Below the pieces are notes generated by a model. It had not been told where the DNA came from. It saw only the letters and a list, made by a program, of their open reading frames with translations, and did no database searches. A program made the position numbers and the translations under genes. Source: Alteromonas sp. M12 (GTDB lineage Bacteria; Pseudomonadota; Gammaproteobacteria; Enterobacterales; Alteromonadaceae). From it: DNA of 64,000 nucleotides. The stretch is taken from NCBI RefSeq assembly GCF_037478005.1, contig NZ_CP144164.1:124001-188000 (forward strand). The letters run 5' to 3'. This document shows positions 24,812 to 33,595 of the stretch, one piece after another. The stretch's first letter is position 1. Each line of letters opens with the position of its first letter.

Positions 24812-25621
24812 TTAGTGGTTCAGAAAAGCCCGAAACTTTTCACCCATTTGTTGCGGATTTTCAAAAGTGCTAAGGGCTCCCGCATTACTAATGGTGGTTA
24901 TTTCACATTGTTTAATGCGCTCTATGGCTTTTTCAAGCTCTTGTTCAGAGTAAAATAAATCGTTTTCTGCCCCGAATACCAACGTAGGGCATTCAATGCG
25001 GCTCATCCAATCTTCTTTTTCCATCCACTCTAAGACACAATGATGTATATCGTAGGGGCGCAATCGTCCAGCCTGGCCAATTATAAAGGGCTTATAACGG
25101 GTTTCTAATGAACTTGTAGGTGCGAGCATTTGATAGCGTTTCCAAGCGTCGGCAATGAACTGTCCTTCAGAGTCCATAGGAATTTCTCGGCTCAAAGGCT
25201 TCTTTTTCAATGCTTCGATAAATGCGTGAATTTGTTCCTTAGATGCCAACATTTCGCAGGAAATGATTAACTTAGACACCTTATTTGGATATCGAGTGGC
25301 AATTGAGGTGGCAAGGGCAGCACCTGAATGATTGCCAACTAACATTACCGACTCAAATCCGAGTTTTTCGATAAACTGTACGGTTACATCGGTAAAATCC
25401 TCTATTTGCATCGGATAATCTGGATCATAAGATTGACCGTGTCCAGGCATATCTGGTGCAATTATCATAAAGTCCTTGGCAAGTAGTGGGATGATGTCAT
25501 CCCACTCAGCGCTGCTCATTGGCGATTGATGCAATAAGAAAACAGGCTGTCCTTGACCAGCCACAAGAAAATGAATTTGGCCATTGGGTAAATCAATATA
25601 GTGTCTTTTCACTGCTGTCAT
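24812..25621 (-). CDS. Alpha/beta-hydrolase-fold protein lacking the usual catalytic His
   Basis: 269 aa. The fold is clear: HQSPMSSAEWD oxyanion region, nucleophile elbow VGNHSGAAL with Ser99, and acid Asp221 (VFGAENDLF). At the usual 'GH..xE.P' position the sequence reads NAGALSTFENP, with Ala249 in place of His. It may therefore be non-hydrolytic, use another base, or be inactive. No signal peptide. It is 12 nt downstream of the second MDR reductase, in an operon with it. Confidence 0.82.
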   Translation of the reverse strand: MTAVKRHYIDLPNGQIHFLVAGQGQPVFLLHQSPMSSAEWDDIIPLLAKDFMIIAPDMPGHGQSYDPDYPMQIEDFTDVTVQFIEKLGFESVMLVGNHSGAALATSIATRYPNKVSKLIISCEMLASKEQIHAFIEALKKKPLSREIPMDSEGQFIADAWKRYQMLAPTSSLETRYKPFIIGQAGRLRPYDIHHCVLEWMEKEDWMSRIECPTLVFGAENDLFYSEQELEKAIERIKQCEITTISNAGALSTFENPQQMGEKFRAFLNH

Positions 25622-25633
25622 GACCTACCCCTT

Positions 25634-26629
25634 CTATTCTGAAACTTTGACTATAACTTTACCGATATTTTTACCGTTCATTAGTCGACAGAAAGCATCG
25701 GGAGCATTTTCAATGCCAGTAGTAATCTCTTCAAACAACATTAATCGTTTATCGTCGATGTATGCTTGACACTCTTTGATGAACTCGGCTCGTTGTCCTT
25801 CAAAATCATAAACCACAAAGCCATATACAGTAGCCCGGCTTTTTATCCACATTGCTGGCATAGGGCCACCAGAACGCTCAGTTTTATTTACTTCGGACAT
25901 GATGCCACACAGAATAACCCGAGCGCCTATGGCCAATTGAGTTGAAACGATATTTAGTGTTTCGCCACCCACTAAATCTAAATAAATATCGACACCGTCA
26001 GGGCAGTGCTCTTTCAATTTCTCTGCGACATTTTCATTTTTGCGGTCAATACAAGCATCGTAGCCCAGTTTTTCAATGGCCAAGCGGCATTTTTCTTCGC
26101 CACCGGCAATACCGATAACTTTGCAGCCGTAAATTTTGGCAAGCTGAGCGGCTGTAGAGCCTACTCCACCAGTTGCTGCTGGAATAACTACTGTGTCACC
26201 TTGTTTGGGGGCACCTTTAAGAATTAAAGCAGCGTAAGCTGTTAAACCTGTAGAACCTAAAGCAGATAAATAAGCAGAATAAGACGAGGCATCTGCAGGC
26301 AATTTAGTGAGCGCTTTAGCCGGTAAAACTGCATATTGCTGCCAGCCTCCAAAACCTCGTACGATATCACCCTTTTTAAACTCATCAGATTTGCTATCGA
26401 TGACACGAGCTACTGTTTCACCGTTCATCATTGTTCCTGGCAATACCGAACCGGAAATATGTAATCCTGATATTTGACTGCGCATATAAGGGTCTAACGA
26501 CAAATACATAATCTGGCACAGCACCTCATCGTTTTGCAAATTAGCTACTTCAGCTGTCGCTAATTTAAAATCAGATGGTTTTGGCACGCCTACAGGCGTT
26601 TCACTTAATTGAACGATTGTATTGATCAT
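25634..26629 (-). CDS. MDR-superfamily NADPH-dependent alkenal/enone reductase, copy 2
   Basis: 331 aa from ATG 26629, preceded by GAAGAGAAAAC; an upstream TTG/ATG frame adds 11 residues without a better site. Same PTGR/CurA branch as the gene at 22597: VVIPAATGGVGSTAAQLAKIYG, VDIYLDLVGGETLN and the N-terminal SLDPYMRSQISG typical of these reductases. It probably reduces a conjugated double bond in a pathway intermediate. It shares a promoter region holding two Fnr-like boxes with the divergent membrane-protein gene. Confidence 0.87.
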   Translation of the reverse strand: MINTIVQLSETPVGVPKPSDFKLATAEVANLQNDEVLCQIMYLSLDPYMRSQISGLHISGSVLPGTMMNGETVARVIDSKSDEFKKGDIVRGFGGWQQYAVLPAKALTKLPADASSYSAYLSALGSTGLTAYAALILKGAPKQGDTVVIPAATGGVGSTAAQLAKIYGCKVIGIAGGEEKCRLAIEKLGYDACIDRKNENVAEKLKEHCPDGVDIYLDLVGGETLNIVSTQLAIGARVILCGIMSEVNKTERSGGPMPAMWIKSRATVYGFVVYDFEGQRAEFIKECQAYIDDKRLMLFEEITTGIENAPDAFCRLMNGKNIGKVIVKVSE

Positions 26630-26718
26630 GTTTTCTCTTCTTATCAGCAAAAATGCAGTCAACTTTCGACTAACAATGGAATTTGATATTAGTTTAGTTT
26701 GTTTAGCTGCAAGGTACT

Positions 26719-26831
26719 TTGATAATTGTCATATAAGACATCTGTCATAGATAATCATTAATAGCCCTCGAATTTTAAAAAGTATTTAGAGCTGTTTTTG
26801 GGTTTTCTTTCGCAATTTTGATTTTTGTTAA
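26719..26831. promoter_or_regulatory. Two Fnr-like boxes in a divergent promoter
   Basis: TTGATAATTGTCAT (26719-26732) lies 90 nt before the reductase start. TTGATTTTTGTTAA (26818-26831) lies 55 nt before the membrane-protein start. Each is a near match to the TTGAY-N4-RTCAA pattern. Confidence 0.5.
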
Positions 26832-26886
26832 GGACGGTACAAATTCTCACTGTATTGTAAACTCAGCTTAAAAGAGGAGTTAACAA

Positions 26887-27567
26887 ATGGGTATCGTAGA
26901 ACTTTCCGTTCTAAAATGGGCACATATTATTGCAATGGTTTACTGGTTAGGTGGTGAGTGGGGGGTATTCCAAATCTCGTTTAACGTCGTTAATAGAAAG
27001 TTATCTATGGACGAAAGGAAACGACATTTAGAAACCGCATATCGCATAGATATACTTGCTAGAACAGGCATTTTATTATTATTTCCCCTTGGTTTCCACA
27101 TGGGAAATATCTGGGGAATACAGCCCTATGGTGGTTGGGCACTGGTAGCAGTTTGGTCTGTTTTTGTGCTTTGGTTGGCACTTTGTTGGACGGCTTTTTT
27201 CTTCCGGGAAACGGATCGTGGTGTGATGCTGACAAAAATAGACGAAAAGCTACGTTATATATTGATTCCTGTAATCGCTATCTGTGCTATTTCTTCTCTA
27301 TCAGGAAACGGTCCTTTTATTGCGGTAGAAGGAATGCGTTGGTTCTCAGTAAAGATTTTATTGTTTTCTGTTTTGCTATGTATTGGTTTGTACCTAAGAT
27401 TTGTTATGCGTCAATGGACAACTATTTTCAGACAACTAGCTGAAAAACAAGATGACGCTTTAGAAGCTGAACTTGAGAACTCGATTCGAATCTCTCGCTA
27501 TTTAGCATATCTATATTGGATCATTATTGCCGGTGTAGGCTTCTTGGGAGCGACAAAACCTTTCTAA
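26887..27567 (+). CDS. CopD-like multi-spanning membrane protein
   Basis: 226 aa with about five or six hydrophobic segments (about 8-25, 57-72, 80-106, 120-140, 150-168, 200-222). The first helix holds KWAHIIAMVYWLGG, like the conserved His helix of CopD/DUF2269-type inner-membrane proteins, some of which may bind haem or copper. His residues at about 13 and 68 are candidate ligands. Function unknown; a quinone- or cytochrome-linked role would fit the neighbourhood. Strong AGAGGAG site. It is a single-gene unit ended by a terminator. Confidence 0.75.
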   Translation: MGIVELSVLKWAHIIAMVYWLGGEWGVFQISFNVVNRKLSMDERKRHLETAYRIDILARTGILLLFPLGFHMGNIWGIQPYGGWALVAVWSVFVLWLALCWTAFFFRETDRGVMLTKIDEKLRYILIPVIAICAISSLSGNGPFIAVEGMRWFSVKILLFSVLLCIGLYLRFVMRQWTTIFRQLAEKQDDALEAELENSIRISRYLAYLYWIIIAGVGFLGATKPF

Positions 27568-27590
27568 GGTATGTCACTTCAGATAGTCAG

Positions 27591-27623
27591 AAGGCTTTAA
27601 CATTTTATGTTAAAGCCTTTTTT
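27591..27623 (+). terminator. Terminator after the membrane-protein gene
   Basis: A 13-bp perfect stem, AAGGCTTTAACAT (27591-27603)/ATGTTAAAGCCTT (27607-27619), with a 3-nt loop and T-run to 27623. Confidence 0.92.
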
Positions 27624-27713
27624 AATGCCTGCTATTCATCCACTAAGGTGCGCCAATAGTAAGTGCTGGTTGATGCTTTATTGCCATTTACAAACTAGGA
27701 GGTATACAGCTAC

Positions 27714-28481
27714 TTACTGGGTTTCTAACCATGTTGCTTTATATTTTCCTTGCTCATCGGTTGTCACCACAACACCGGTGTTGTAGCGCTGGCGTAATAA
27801 CTTTTGTTGTTTTTCTATCTCAGCGTGTTGAATTCGAACTGCCGAAAATACAGAAACGCCCCGCAATGGCCCGAGTTCATATATTTTATCTTCTGGATTA
27901 AGTCCTAAATTAACCACAATACGTGTATTGGGATTGGGTAAAGAGATTAGCATTTGGTAAGCGAGTTGCTTAGTTGATTTATTGGTTGAGGTAAAAAGAG
28001 CACTATTTTGCGTAATTGGTTGTATTTTGTCTTCTGTTCCAGCTCTATAGGCATTGAGAGGGGAGAAGACCACACTGCCAGGTGCTTGCAGATTATTGAC
28101 AGAATGGGCTTTGCTAATTTGCACCAGTTGTACACCCATTGATTCGGGTATTTCGAGCCCAACGGCGCTACCTGGAAAATAACCAGGTGGGTAGAATTTC
28201 CTTTCCGTTATACTGGCCTCTGTTGCATTCACATCAATAGAGAAGATAGTGCCGTAGTGTTTTATCTTAGTATTAAATTTACCATCCATGTAGGTATTTT
28301 CACTAAGCCAATGGCCCTGTTGAACAGTCCAAAATGGCACAGATTTTAAATCTTCTGCATAGCTAGTGATTGCCGTACCAAGCAACATAGTGCCAGCCAA
28401 TATTTTACAAACTAGCATGGGGGCTAAAGATTTAGTCGTTTTATGCAATAAGCGCATAGTTCGGGTCAGAGTTAGTAACAT
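27714..28481 (-). CDS. Uncharacterised exported protein
   Basis: 255 aa; no family recognised. A hydrophobic segment (about 18-40, ending TSYAED) looks like a signal peptide, so the mature protein would be periplasmic. The start could also be the Met at residue 9; neither has a clear ribosome site. The mature part is rich in beta-type sequence with no Cys. It sits downstream of a TonB receptor on the same strand but beyond that gene's strong terminator, so it may be expressed separately or by read-through. Confidence 0.6.
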   Translation of the reverse strand: MLLTLTRTMRLLHKTTKSLAPMLVCKILAGTMLLGTAITSYAEDLKSVPFWTVQQGHWLSENTYMDGKFNTKIKHYGTIFSIDVNATEASITERKFYPPGYFPGSAVGLEIPESMGVQLVQISKAHSVNNLQAPGSVVFSPLNAYRAGTEDKIQPITQNSALFTSTNKSTKQLAYQMLISLPNPNTRIVVNLGLNPEDKIYELGPLRGVSVFSAVRIQHAEIEKQQKLLRQRYNTGVVVTTDEQGKYKATWLETQ

Positions 28482-28514
28482 AATTAAGCCAATGAGTGTG
28501 TTAAGTGATGTAAT

Positions 28515-28540
28515 AAAAAAAGGCGCCTAGATTAGGCGCC
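28515..28540 (-). terminator. Terminator of the first TonB-receptor gene
   Basis: On the minus strand GGCGCCTA and TAGGCGCC (plus positions 28522-28540) form an 8-bp GC-rich stem with a 3-nt loop, followed by a U-run read from the A-run at 28515-28521. Confidence 0.88.
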
Positions 28541-28560
28541 CTCGAATAACCAATTACAAA

Positions 28561-31029
28561 TTAAAATGCGTAAGCGACTTTTACACCCACTTCTCTTGGC
28601 ATAATGGGGTCAACTACCGCACCTTGTGTAGCGAAGAAGTTTGGTATAGCACTGAAGTCTGTGTTACGACGTCCAGTAGCCCATCCATCTTCATCTGTGC
28701 AGTTTTTACAGTACAGTTCTACATCGATACCACCTTCATGTTGGAATCCCAAAGAGAGACTCAACAATGAATATGAATCAATTGTGGTCAAGTTGAGCTC
28801 GTCAGTATAGGTTTTACCTCTGTAGGTTAAATCGGCACGCACAGAGTAGTCCCATTCACTGTTTAAGGTATCTTTCCAGCTAGCACCGATCGCTCCACTG
28901 TGTTTTGGTGAACGAGGTAAAGTATTACCGTCAGCTTTTAAGAATGTGCCATATGGCAGTCCAAGTACCGAGCGGAAAGAGTTACTGTCGTATCTATCAT
29001 ACTCAGATTCAGTATAGCCGTAGGCAAATTGCATATTAAGGTTTTTAGTGATCTGCCAGCGTCCTTCAGCCTCGATACCTTGCTGTGTACTAGAGCCCTC
29101 TAAAACAGGGTTTAAGAAGTAAGCTGTGCCTGTTTCAGCACCAAAGAAAGAATAGAGACCTGAAGATTTCATGCCTTCCCATTCTTGATAAAAAGCCACC
29201 AATGAGTACCACACACTGCCATTTAGTACAGACTGTTTTAAACCTAATTCATAACTAGTTAAACTTTCTTCTCCCGTGGTCTTTTGCACATTCGGGTTTT
29301 CTGCCAAGAATGCTGCTGCATCACCTTGGTCAATTGAATCAAGCTGTGAGTTATATGATCCTGGCAACAATGCCTCGGCATAGGTTAGGAATATATTGGT
29401 GTCTTCATCTGGTTTGTATTGAAGGCTCACTCGAGGCAAGAATGCATCGTAGTCTTGCTCTACTGGATCAGTAAGTGTTGCTTCGGTAAAGCCGCCACGA
29501 GTAATTGTCGTATCTTCTTGGTAACGACCTTCAAATACGGCAGTAAATTCATCACTGAAGTCATATTCAATGGCACCAAAAACACCTGTTGAAGCGACGT
29601 TATTAGCATCTATTGAACTTGATCCATAACCCAGTAATAAACCACCGAAGTAACCATTAAATACATTCCAACCACCATCAACGTCACCCATTTGATCAAT
29701 TTCTGATTTACTCACACCTACCATCCAACGCAACTTGCCTGCATTATCAAAAGTGAAACGAGCTTCTGTTGACCAAGACTCTAATTCCAACCAAGTTGCA
29801 GTTAACCAAGCTTGGCTGTCTGTTTGGTCGCTATCGCGTATTTGCGTGGTATCTCTTTTATTGTAGCCGGCTAAAAATGAGAATGTGTAGTCATCAGATA
29901 TGAGGTATTCAGCATCTATTGAAAACGATACTAATTCACCCGCCAGACCTATTTTATTTAGGCTTGGTGTATCACCTGATGCAGGACGTTGGTTTAATAA
30001 ATCTAAAGTGTTGTATGTACCGTCCGCTATGGTTTCTCCATATAACGGCTGGCCAGCTACAACCAAATCGTAAATGGTCGCATTGTTGCTTACATCTATG
30101 GTTGGTAATGAGCCAATTAACCAAGGCTGAGTAAATGCCGTATCTAGGCTGCCATTATTCGTTGGAATAGTAAGTGCATCGCCTGCTGAAACATTGTTAT
30201 AAATAGAGAAAGGAACAAAGGTAGATGCGGTTGCACCGTCATCATCTTCGGAATAGGCAAAGCGAGTTTTTATGCTTAAGTCATCGGTTGGTGTAAATGA
30301 CACTATTAACGAAACACCTGTGGTTTTTTCTTCACCTAAATCACCGCCATCATTGGCTGTAAAAGGAGCCCCTTGTTTACGAGTAAAGGCAGTTAATCGT
30401 GCATTTATGTTTTCAACAATTTCGCCTTCTACATAACCTTCTAGTTCTTGGCTACCAAATGTAGGGCTATAATTTGCAGAAACGCCAGCACTGAAATCAC
30501 TTGAAGGTGTTACCGTCGTATAGTTAATCGCACCACCAAATGTGCCGCGACCAAAGTATACCGGTTGAGGCCCACGTATTACTTCAACTTGAGATATATC
30601 ACTAAAAGAAACAGAGCTAGAGCCGCCTAGCATGGAAATACCATCTACTAAGAAACCACCTGTTTGACTGGTAGGCGTTGTTATGGCGATATCCATTCCC
30701 CTGAAACGAATACCTGGGTTGAATCGGCCTGGTTGGGAGTTACCCACGTTTTGGAAATCCAAATTAGGCGCAAAATTAGCTAAAACTTCTAAGTCGGATA
30801 TCCCTTTCTCTTTTAAATCTGCACTAGTAAATGCTTGGATTGAAAGAGGTACTTCTATAATGGATTCATCTGTTTTACGCGCACTAACCGTAATTCTTTC
30901 CAGTGAATTACTGTTAACCTCAGTTTCTGCGCCAGCATCTTGAGCGTGTACCAGCGTTGTAGCAATTGGAGATAACGCGAATGCGGTTCCCGCAATATAC
31001 ACGTATTTGCGTAATTTAGAGTTGATCAT
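28561..31029 (-). CDS. TonB-dependent outer-membrane receptor, 822 aa
   Basis: From ATG 31029, with AAAAAAGGA six nt upstream. A signal peptide ends near VHAQD. The plug domain shows ITVSARKTDESIIEVPLSIQ, VEVIRGPQPVYFGRGTFGGAINY (usual family form is VEVLRGPQG..YG). The remainder is a 22-strand-type barrel ending in an aromatic residue (VGVKVAYAF). Such receptors import large or scarce substrates using TonB energy. The gene adjoins an MFS carrier and catabolic enzymes rather than siderophore genes, so an organic substrate of the pathway is likely. An Fnr-like box lies 180 nt upstream. Confidence 0.92.
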   Translation of the reverse strand: MINSKLRKYVYIAGTAFALSPIATTLVHAQDAGAETEVNSNSLERITVSARKTDESIIEVPLSIQAFTSADLKEKGISDLEVLANFAPNLDFQNVGNSQPGRFNPGIRFRGMDIAITTPTSQTGGFLVDGISMLGGSSSVSFSDISQVEVIRGPQPVYFGRGTFGGAINYTTVTPSSDFSAGVSANYSPTFGSQELEGYVEGEIVENINARLTAFTRKQGAPFTANDGGDLGEEKTTGVSLIVSFTPTDDLSIKTRFAYSEDDDGATASTFVPFSIYNNVSAGDALTIPTNNGSLDTAFTQPWLIGSLPTIDVSNNATIYDLVVAGQPLYGETIADGTYNTLDLLNQRPASGDTPSLNKIGLAGELVSFSIDAEYLISDDYTFSFLAGYNKRDTTQIRDSDQTDSQAWLTATWLELESWSTEARFTFDNAGKLRWMVGVSKSEIDQMGDVDGGWNVFNGYFGGLLLGYGSSSIDANNVASTGVFGAIEYDFSDEFTAVFEGRYQEDTTITRGGFTEATLTDPVEQDYDAFLPRVSLQYKPDEDTNIFLTYAEALLPGSYNSQLDSIDQGDAAAFLAENPNVQKTTGEESLTSYELGLKQSVLNGSVWYSLVAFYQEWEGMKSSGLYSFFGAETGTAYFLNPVLEGSSTQQGIEAEGRWQITKNLNMQFAYGYTESEYDRYDSNSFRSVLGLPYGTFLKADGNTLPRSPKHSGAIGASWKDTLNSEWDYSVRADLTYRGKTYTDELNLTTIDSYSLLSLSLGFQHEGGIDVELYCKNCTDEDGWATGRRNTDFSAIPNFFATQGAVVDPIMPREVGVKVAYAF

Positions 31030-31452
31030 AACCATTCCTTTTTTAGTGTTTATCTAGGCAGCGATTAACTTTTACGAAAAATGAAACGTTTTTTTGTGAT
31101 TTTTGTGATTTTTGTGTTTTTTAAATAACCTGTAACATTTAAAAGTTAACCGACACTCGCAACCTTTGTGCTTATGTGCTACCAGCATAAGCAGCTTGAA
31201 TTTTCGCCGCCTTAACAAATGTCAAAAACCAAGTGATTTTTGTGTTTTAATTTATCTAAACCTGTTGGACTGCGGTAAATACTTAATATTATTAGCATTT
31301 TCCAAGATGTTTGCAGGTAGGTGCTAGTCTAAAAGTAGCAAAATTGTATTAAGGGAAACCAAATGGGATGAAAAAGATGTAATCAATCAGAGAGGGGGGA
31401 GGGCGCCAAGACCCTAACAAAATACGTTAAGGCCTTAGCTCAATATCGTTGG
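31030..31452. promoter_or_regulatory. TonB-receptor promoter region with box and short repeats
   Basis: No gene. TTAACAAATGTCAA at 31212-31225 is the reverse complement of the box at 48490. About 31090-31122 is a tandem GTGATTTTT-type repeat (three units), and GTGATTTTTGTGTTTT recurs near 31233. The last 130 bases, next to the MFS gene, hold nothing I can name. Confidence 0.45.
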
Positions 31453-32673
31453 CTAAGCAGCCGTTTTACTTAATTTAGTATAGGCAGTTTCTTTTACTTG
31501 GGTAATACACGGAATGGCTATCAAAATAAGTCCAAAGAATACCCAAAAAGCTAAATCGTAGCTTGAGTTCATTCCATAAAATACACCGGTAAGCCAAATA
31601 CCTAATCCGCCGCCTAAGCAATCTAATACGGTAATTGTTCCAAGTATTTTGCCTGCTGACTTTAATCCAAAACAATTAACTGCAGACAATTGAATGGTCG
31701 TGTACACGCCGCCCCAGCCTAGGCCGAACAATACGATTGCTTCCCACAAAACAGCTTTATTCATCAATGCTAATAATAACGACCCGGTCAACATTATCGC
31801 TATATTACCAATGAAAACCTTTTTGAAATGTATGTGGTCAGCGACAAAGCCAAAAACAAATTTACCAATCAACGCGCACATAAAAAATAAACTAATTGCG
31901 TTTGCGGCAGTGCTAGTTTCAAACCCCAAATCACGCATATATAGGAATAGATGAGCTTGAACACCTAAGACCGTATAAAAGGTGGTCATGGCAACTAAAG
32001 TAAGTGCCCAAAAAGTGCGGGTGCGAAGTGCGTCTAAATAGCTCATACCTGTTAATGGTTGAGGTTTGCTTTGCTCCGCTGTTTGGTTGGCTTTCTGCTT
32101 CATCTGTGAAGGGCGATCTTTTACTAAAACCGCGACTACAATCAACATAGTTAAAGGAAATGCGACGGCCCATTGCATGGTTTCTCGCCATCCGAACAAT
32201 TCGTTCATATATAAACCGTATTGAGGGAATAAAACACCTCCTAAACTAGTGCCAACTAAGGTAATACCAATGGCCGCGCCACGTTTTGAGGTAAACCAAT
32301 TGGAAACTAAAATAACCGCAGGATTAAGACCACATAGAATCAATACTAAACCAAGTAATGCGTGGACGACATACAATCCTTGCAATGAATCTATTTGGCT
32401 ATATGAAAAATAAGCTGTGGCTAATAATACCCAACCCATAAGTAACGCACGTTTAGCACCTATCTTGTCGATTATCATGCCACCGAAGGGAGCTAATAAA
32501 GCACTAGTGGCAAAGGTCACCATATCTCTGAACTTTAGTTCTCCTCGGCTCCATCCGAATTCTTTTATTAGGGATTCATCAAAAACAGATAAACCGGAAA
32601 TGCCCATACCGTTACTAACAAGTAACGCGATACATGCAATAGAGGCGATTAGCCATGGATAATGTTTATTCAT
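31453..32673 (-). CDS. MFS transporter (organic-anion type)
   Basis: 406 aa from ATG 32673, preceded by TTGGAAATAAT; the ATG seven codons earlier lacks a site. It has twelve hydrophobic segments in two halves with the MFS loop GGMIIDKIGAKRALL (about 63-77). The first segment carries SVFDESLIKEFGWSRGE, typical of the oxalate/formate or monocarboxylate antiporter type. It probably moves a carboxylate or the imported substrate across the inner membrane, acting after the TonB receptor. It leads a minus-strand operon with the aldo-keto reductase downstream of the flavoprotein. Confidence 0.88.
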   Translation of the reverse strand: MNKHYPWLIASIACIALLVSNGMGISGLSVFDESLIKEFGWSRGELKFRDMVTFATSALLAPFGGMIIDKIGAKRALLMGWVLLATAYFSYSQIDSLQGLYVVHALLGLVLILCGLNPAVILVSNWFTSKRGAAIGITLVGTSLGGVLFPQYGLYMNELFGWRETMQWAVAFPLTMLIVVAVLVKDRPSQMKQKANQTAEQSKPQPLTGMSYLDALRTRTFWALTLVAMTTFYTVLGVQAHLFLYMRDLGFETSTAANAISLFFMCALIGKFVFGFVADHIHFKKVFIGNIAIMLTGSLLLALMNKAVLWEAIVLFGLGWGGVYTTIQLSAVNCFGLKSAGKILGTITVLDCLGGGLGIWLTGVFYGMNSSYDLAFWVFFGLILIAIPCITQVKETAYTKLSKTAA

Positions 32674-32718
32674 ATTATTTCCAATGTTAGTCATTGTGTT
32701 TTAGGTATTAGGTTCTGC

Positions 32719-33537
32719 TTAAACGAAGTCGAGTGGATCTGGTCCGAGTCGCTGGTTTTTATCTAACGCATCTATTGTTTTGAGTTCATCCGGAGTCAAA
32801 ACGAAATCGAAAACATCAATATTTTCAGCAATACGAGATGGAGTAACAGACTTAGGTATGACTAAGGTGTTTTTCTGTATGTGCCAACGCAATACTACCT
32901 GTGCTGGAGACTTTTGATGTGCTGCTGCGATGGCCATCACTTCTGGACGCTCAAAAATACCTTCACCACCTTGTGCTAAAGGACTCCATGCTTGGACCAA
33001 TATATCCCGTTCAGTGCACCATTTAGATATGGATTGTTGGCTAAATAGGGGATGTTTTTCGATTTGGTTTATTACTGGCGTGACGCCGGTTTGCTGGATG
33101 AGAGTGTCGATATGTTCAGGTAAAAAGTTGCTTACCCCAATGGATTTTACCAAACCGCTGTGTTGCGCTTTAATTAACTCTTTCCAAGCATTGGTATATT
33201 GACCTAAAGAAGGTGCGGGCCAATGGATCAGATAACAATCTAAATAATCTAGTTCTAGAAGCGTTAAACTTTTCTCAAGGGCTTTTTGGACATTACCCTG
33301 ATCTTTGTTCCATAACTTGCTGGTAACAAAAATGTCTTCTCTGGCTAAATTACTCGACTTGATGGCAGTGCCAACACCACTTTCATTTTCATAAACAGAA
33401 GCTGTGTCAATTAAGCGATAACCCGCATCGAAAGCAGCGTGAATGGCGCTTACAACCTGTTCGTTACTGGCCTGCCATACACCCAAACCCAATTGGGGGA
33501 TTGCATTTCCATCTAACATTTTAACGCTATTTGTCAT
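32719..33537 (-). CDS. Aldo/keto reductase
   Basis: 272 aa from ATG 33537, with AGGAACAG upstream. It is a DkgA/B-like NADPH-dependent reductase. The catalytic tetrad is visible: Asp and Tyr in LIDTASVYENE, Lys in VTSKLWNKD, His in CYLIHWP. NADPH-binding IPKSVTPSRIAENIDVFDF lies near 220. It would reduce an aldehyde or ketone intermediate. It lies 45 nt before the MFS gene and 58 nt after the FAD oxidoreductase, all in one direction, so probably co-transcribed. Confidence 0.9.
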   Translation of the reverse strand: MTNSVKMLDGNAIPQLGLGVWQASNEQVVSAIHAAFDAGYRLIDTASVYENESGVGTAIKSSNLAREDIFVTSKLWNKDQGNVQKALEKSLTLLELDYLDCYLIHWPAPSLGQYTNAWKELIKAQHSGLVKSIGVSNFLPEHIDTLIQQTGVTPVINQIEKHPLFSQQSISKWCTERDILVQAWSPLAQGGEGIFERPEVMAIAAAHQKSPAQVVLRWHIQKNTLVIPKSVTPSRIAENIDVFDFVLTPDELKTIDALDKNQRLGPDPLDFV

Positions 33538-33595
33538 TGTATTCTGTTCCTTTCGCGGATGCTTGCGCACTGCATTTAGCCTAATAAAAGGGAAG

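Noticed and set aside
31090..31250. CRISPR-like or mobile repeats
   Set aside because: The GTGATTTTT units are short, low-complexity and unspaced; no cas gene, transposase or flanking duplication was seen anywhere.
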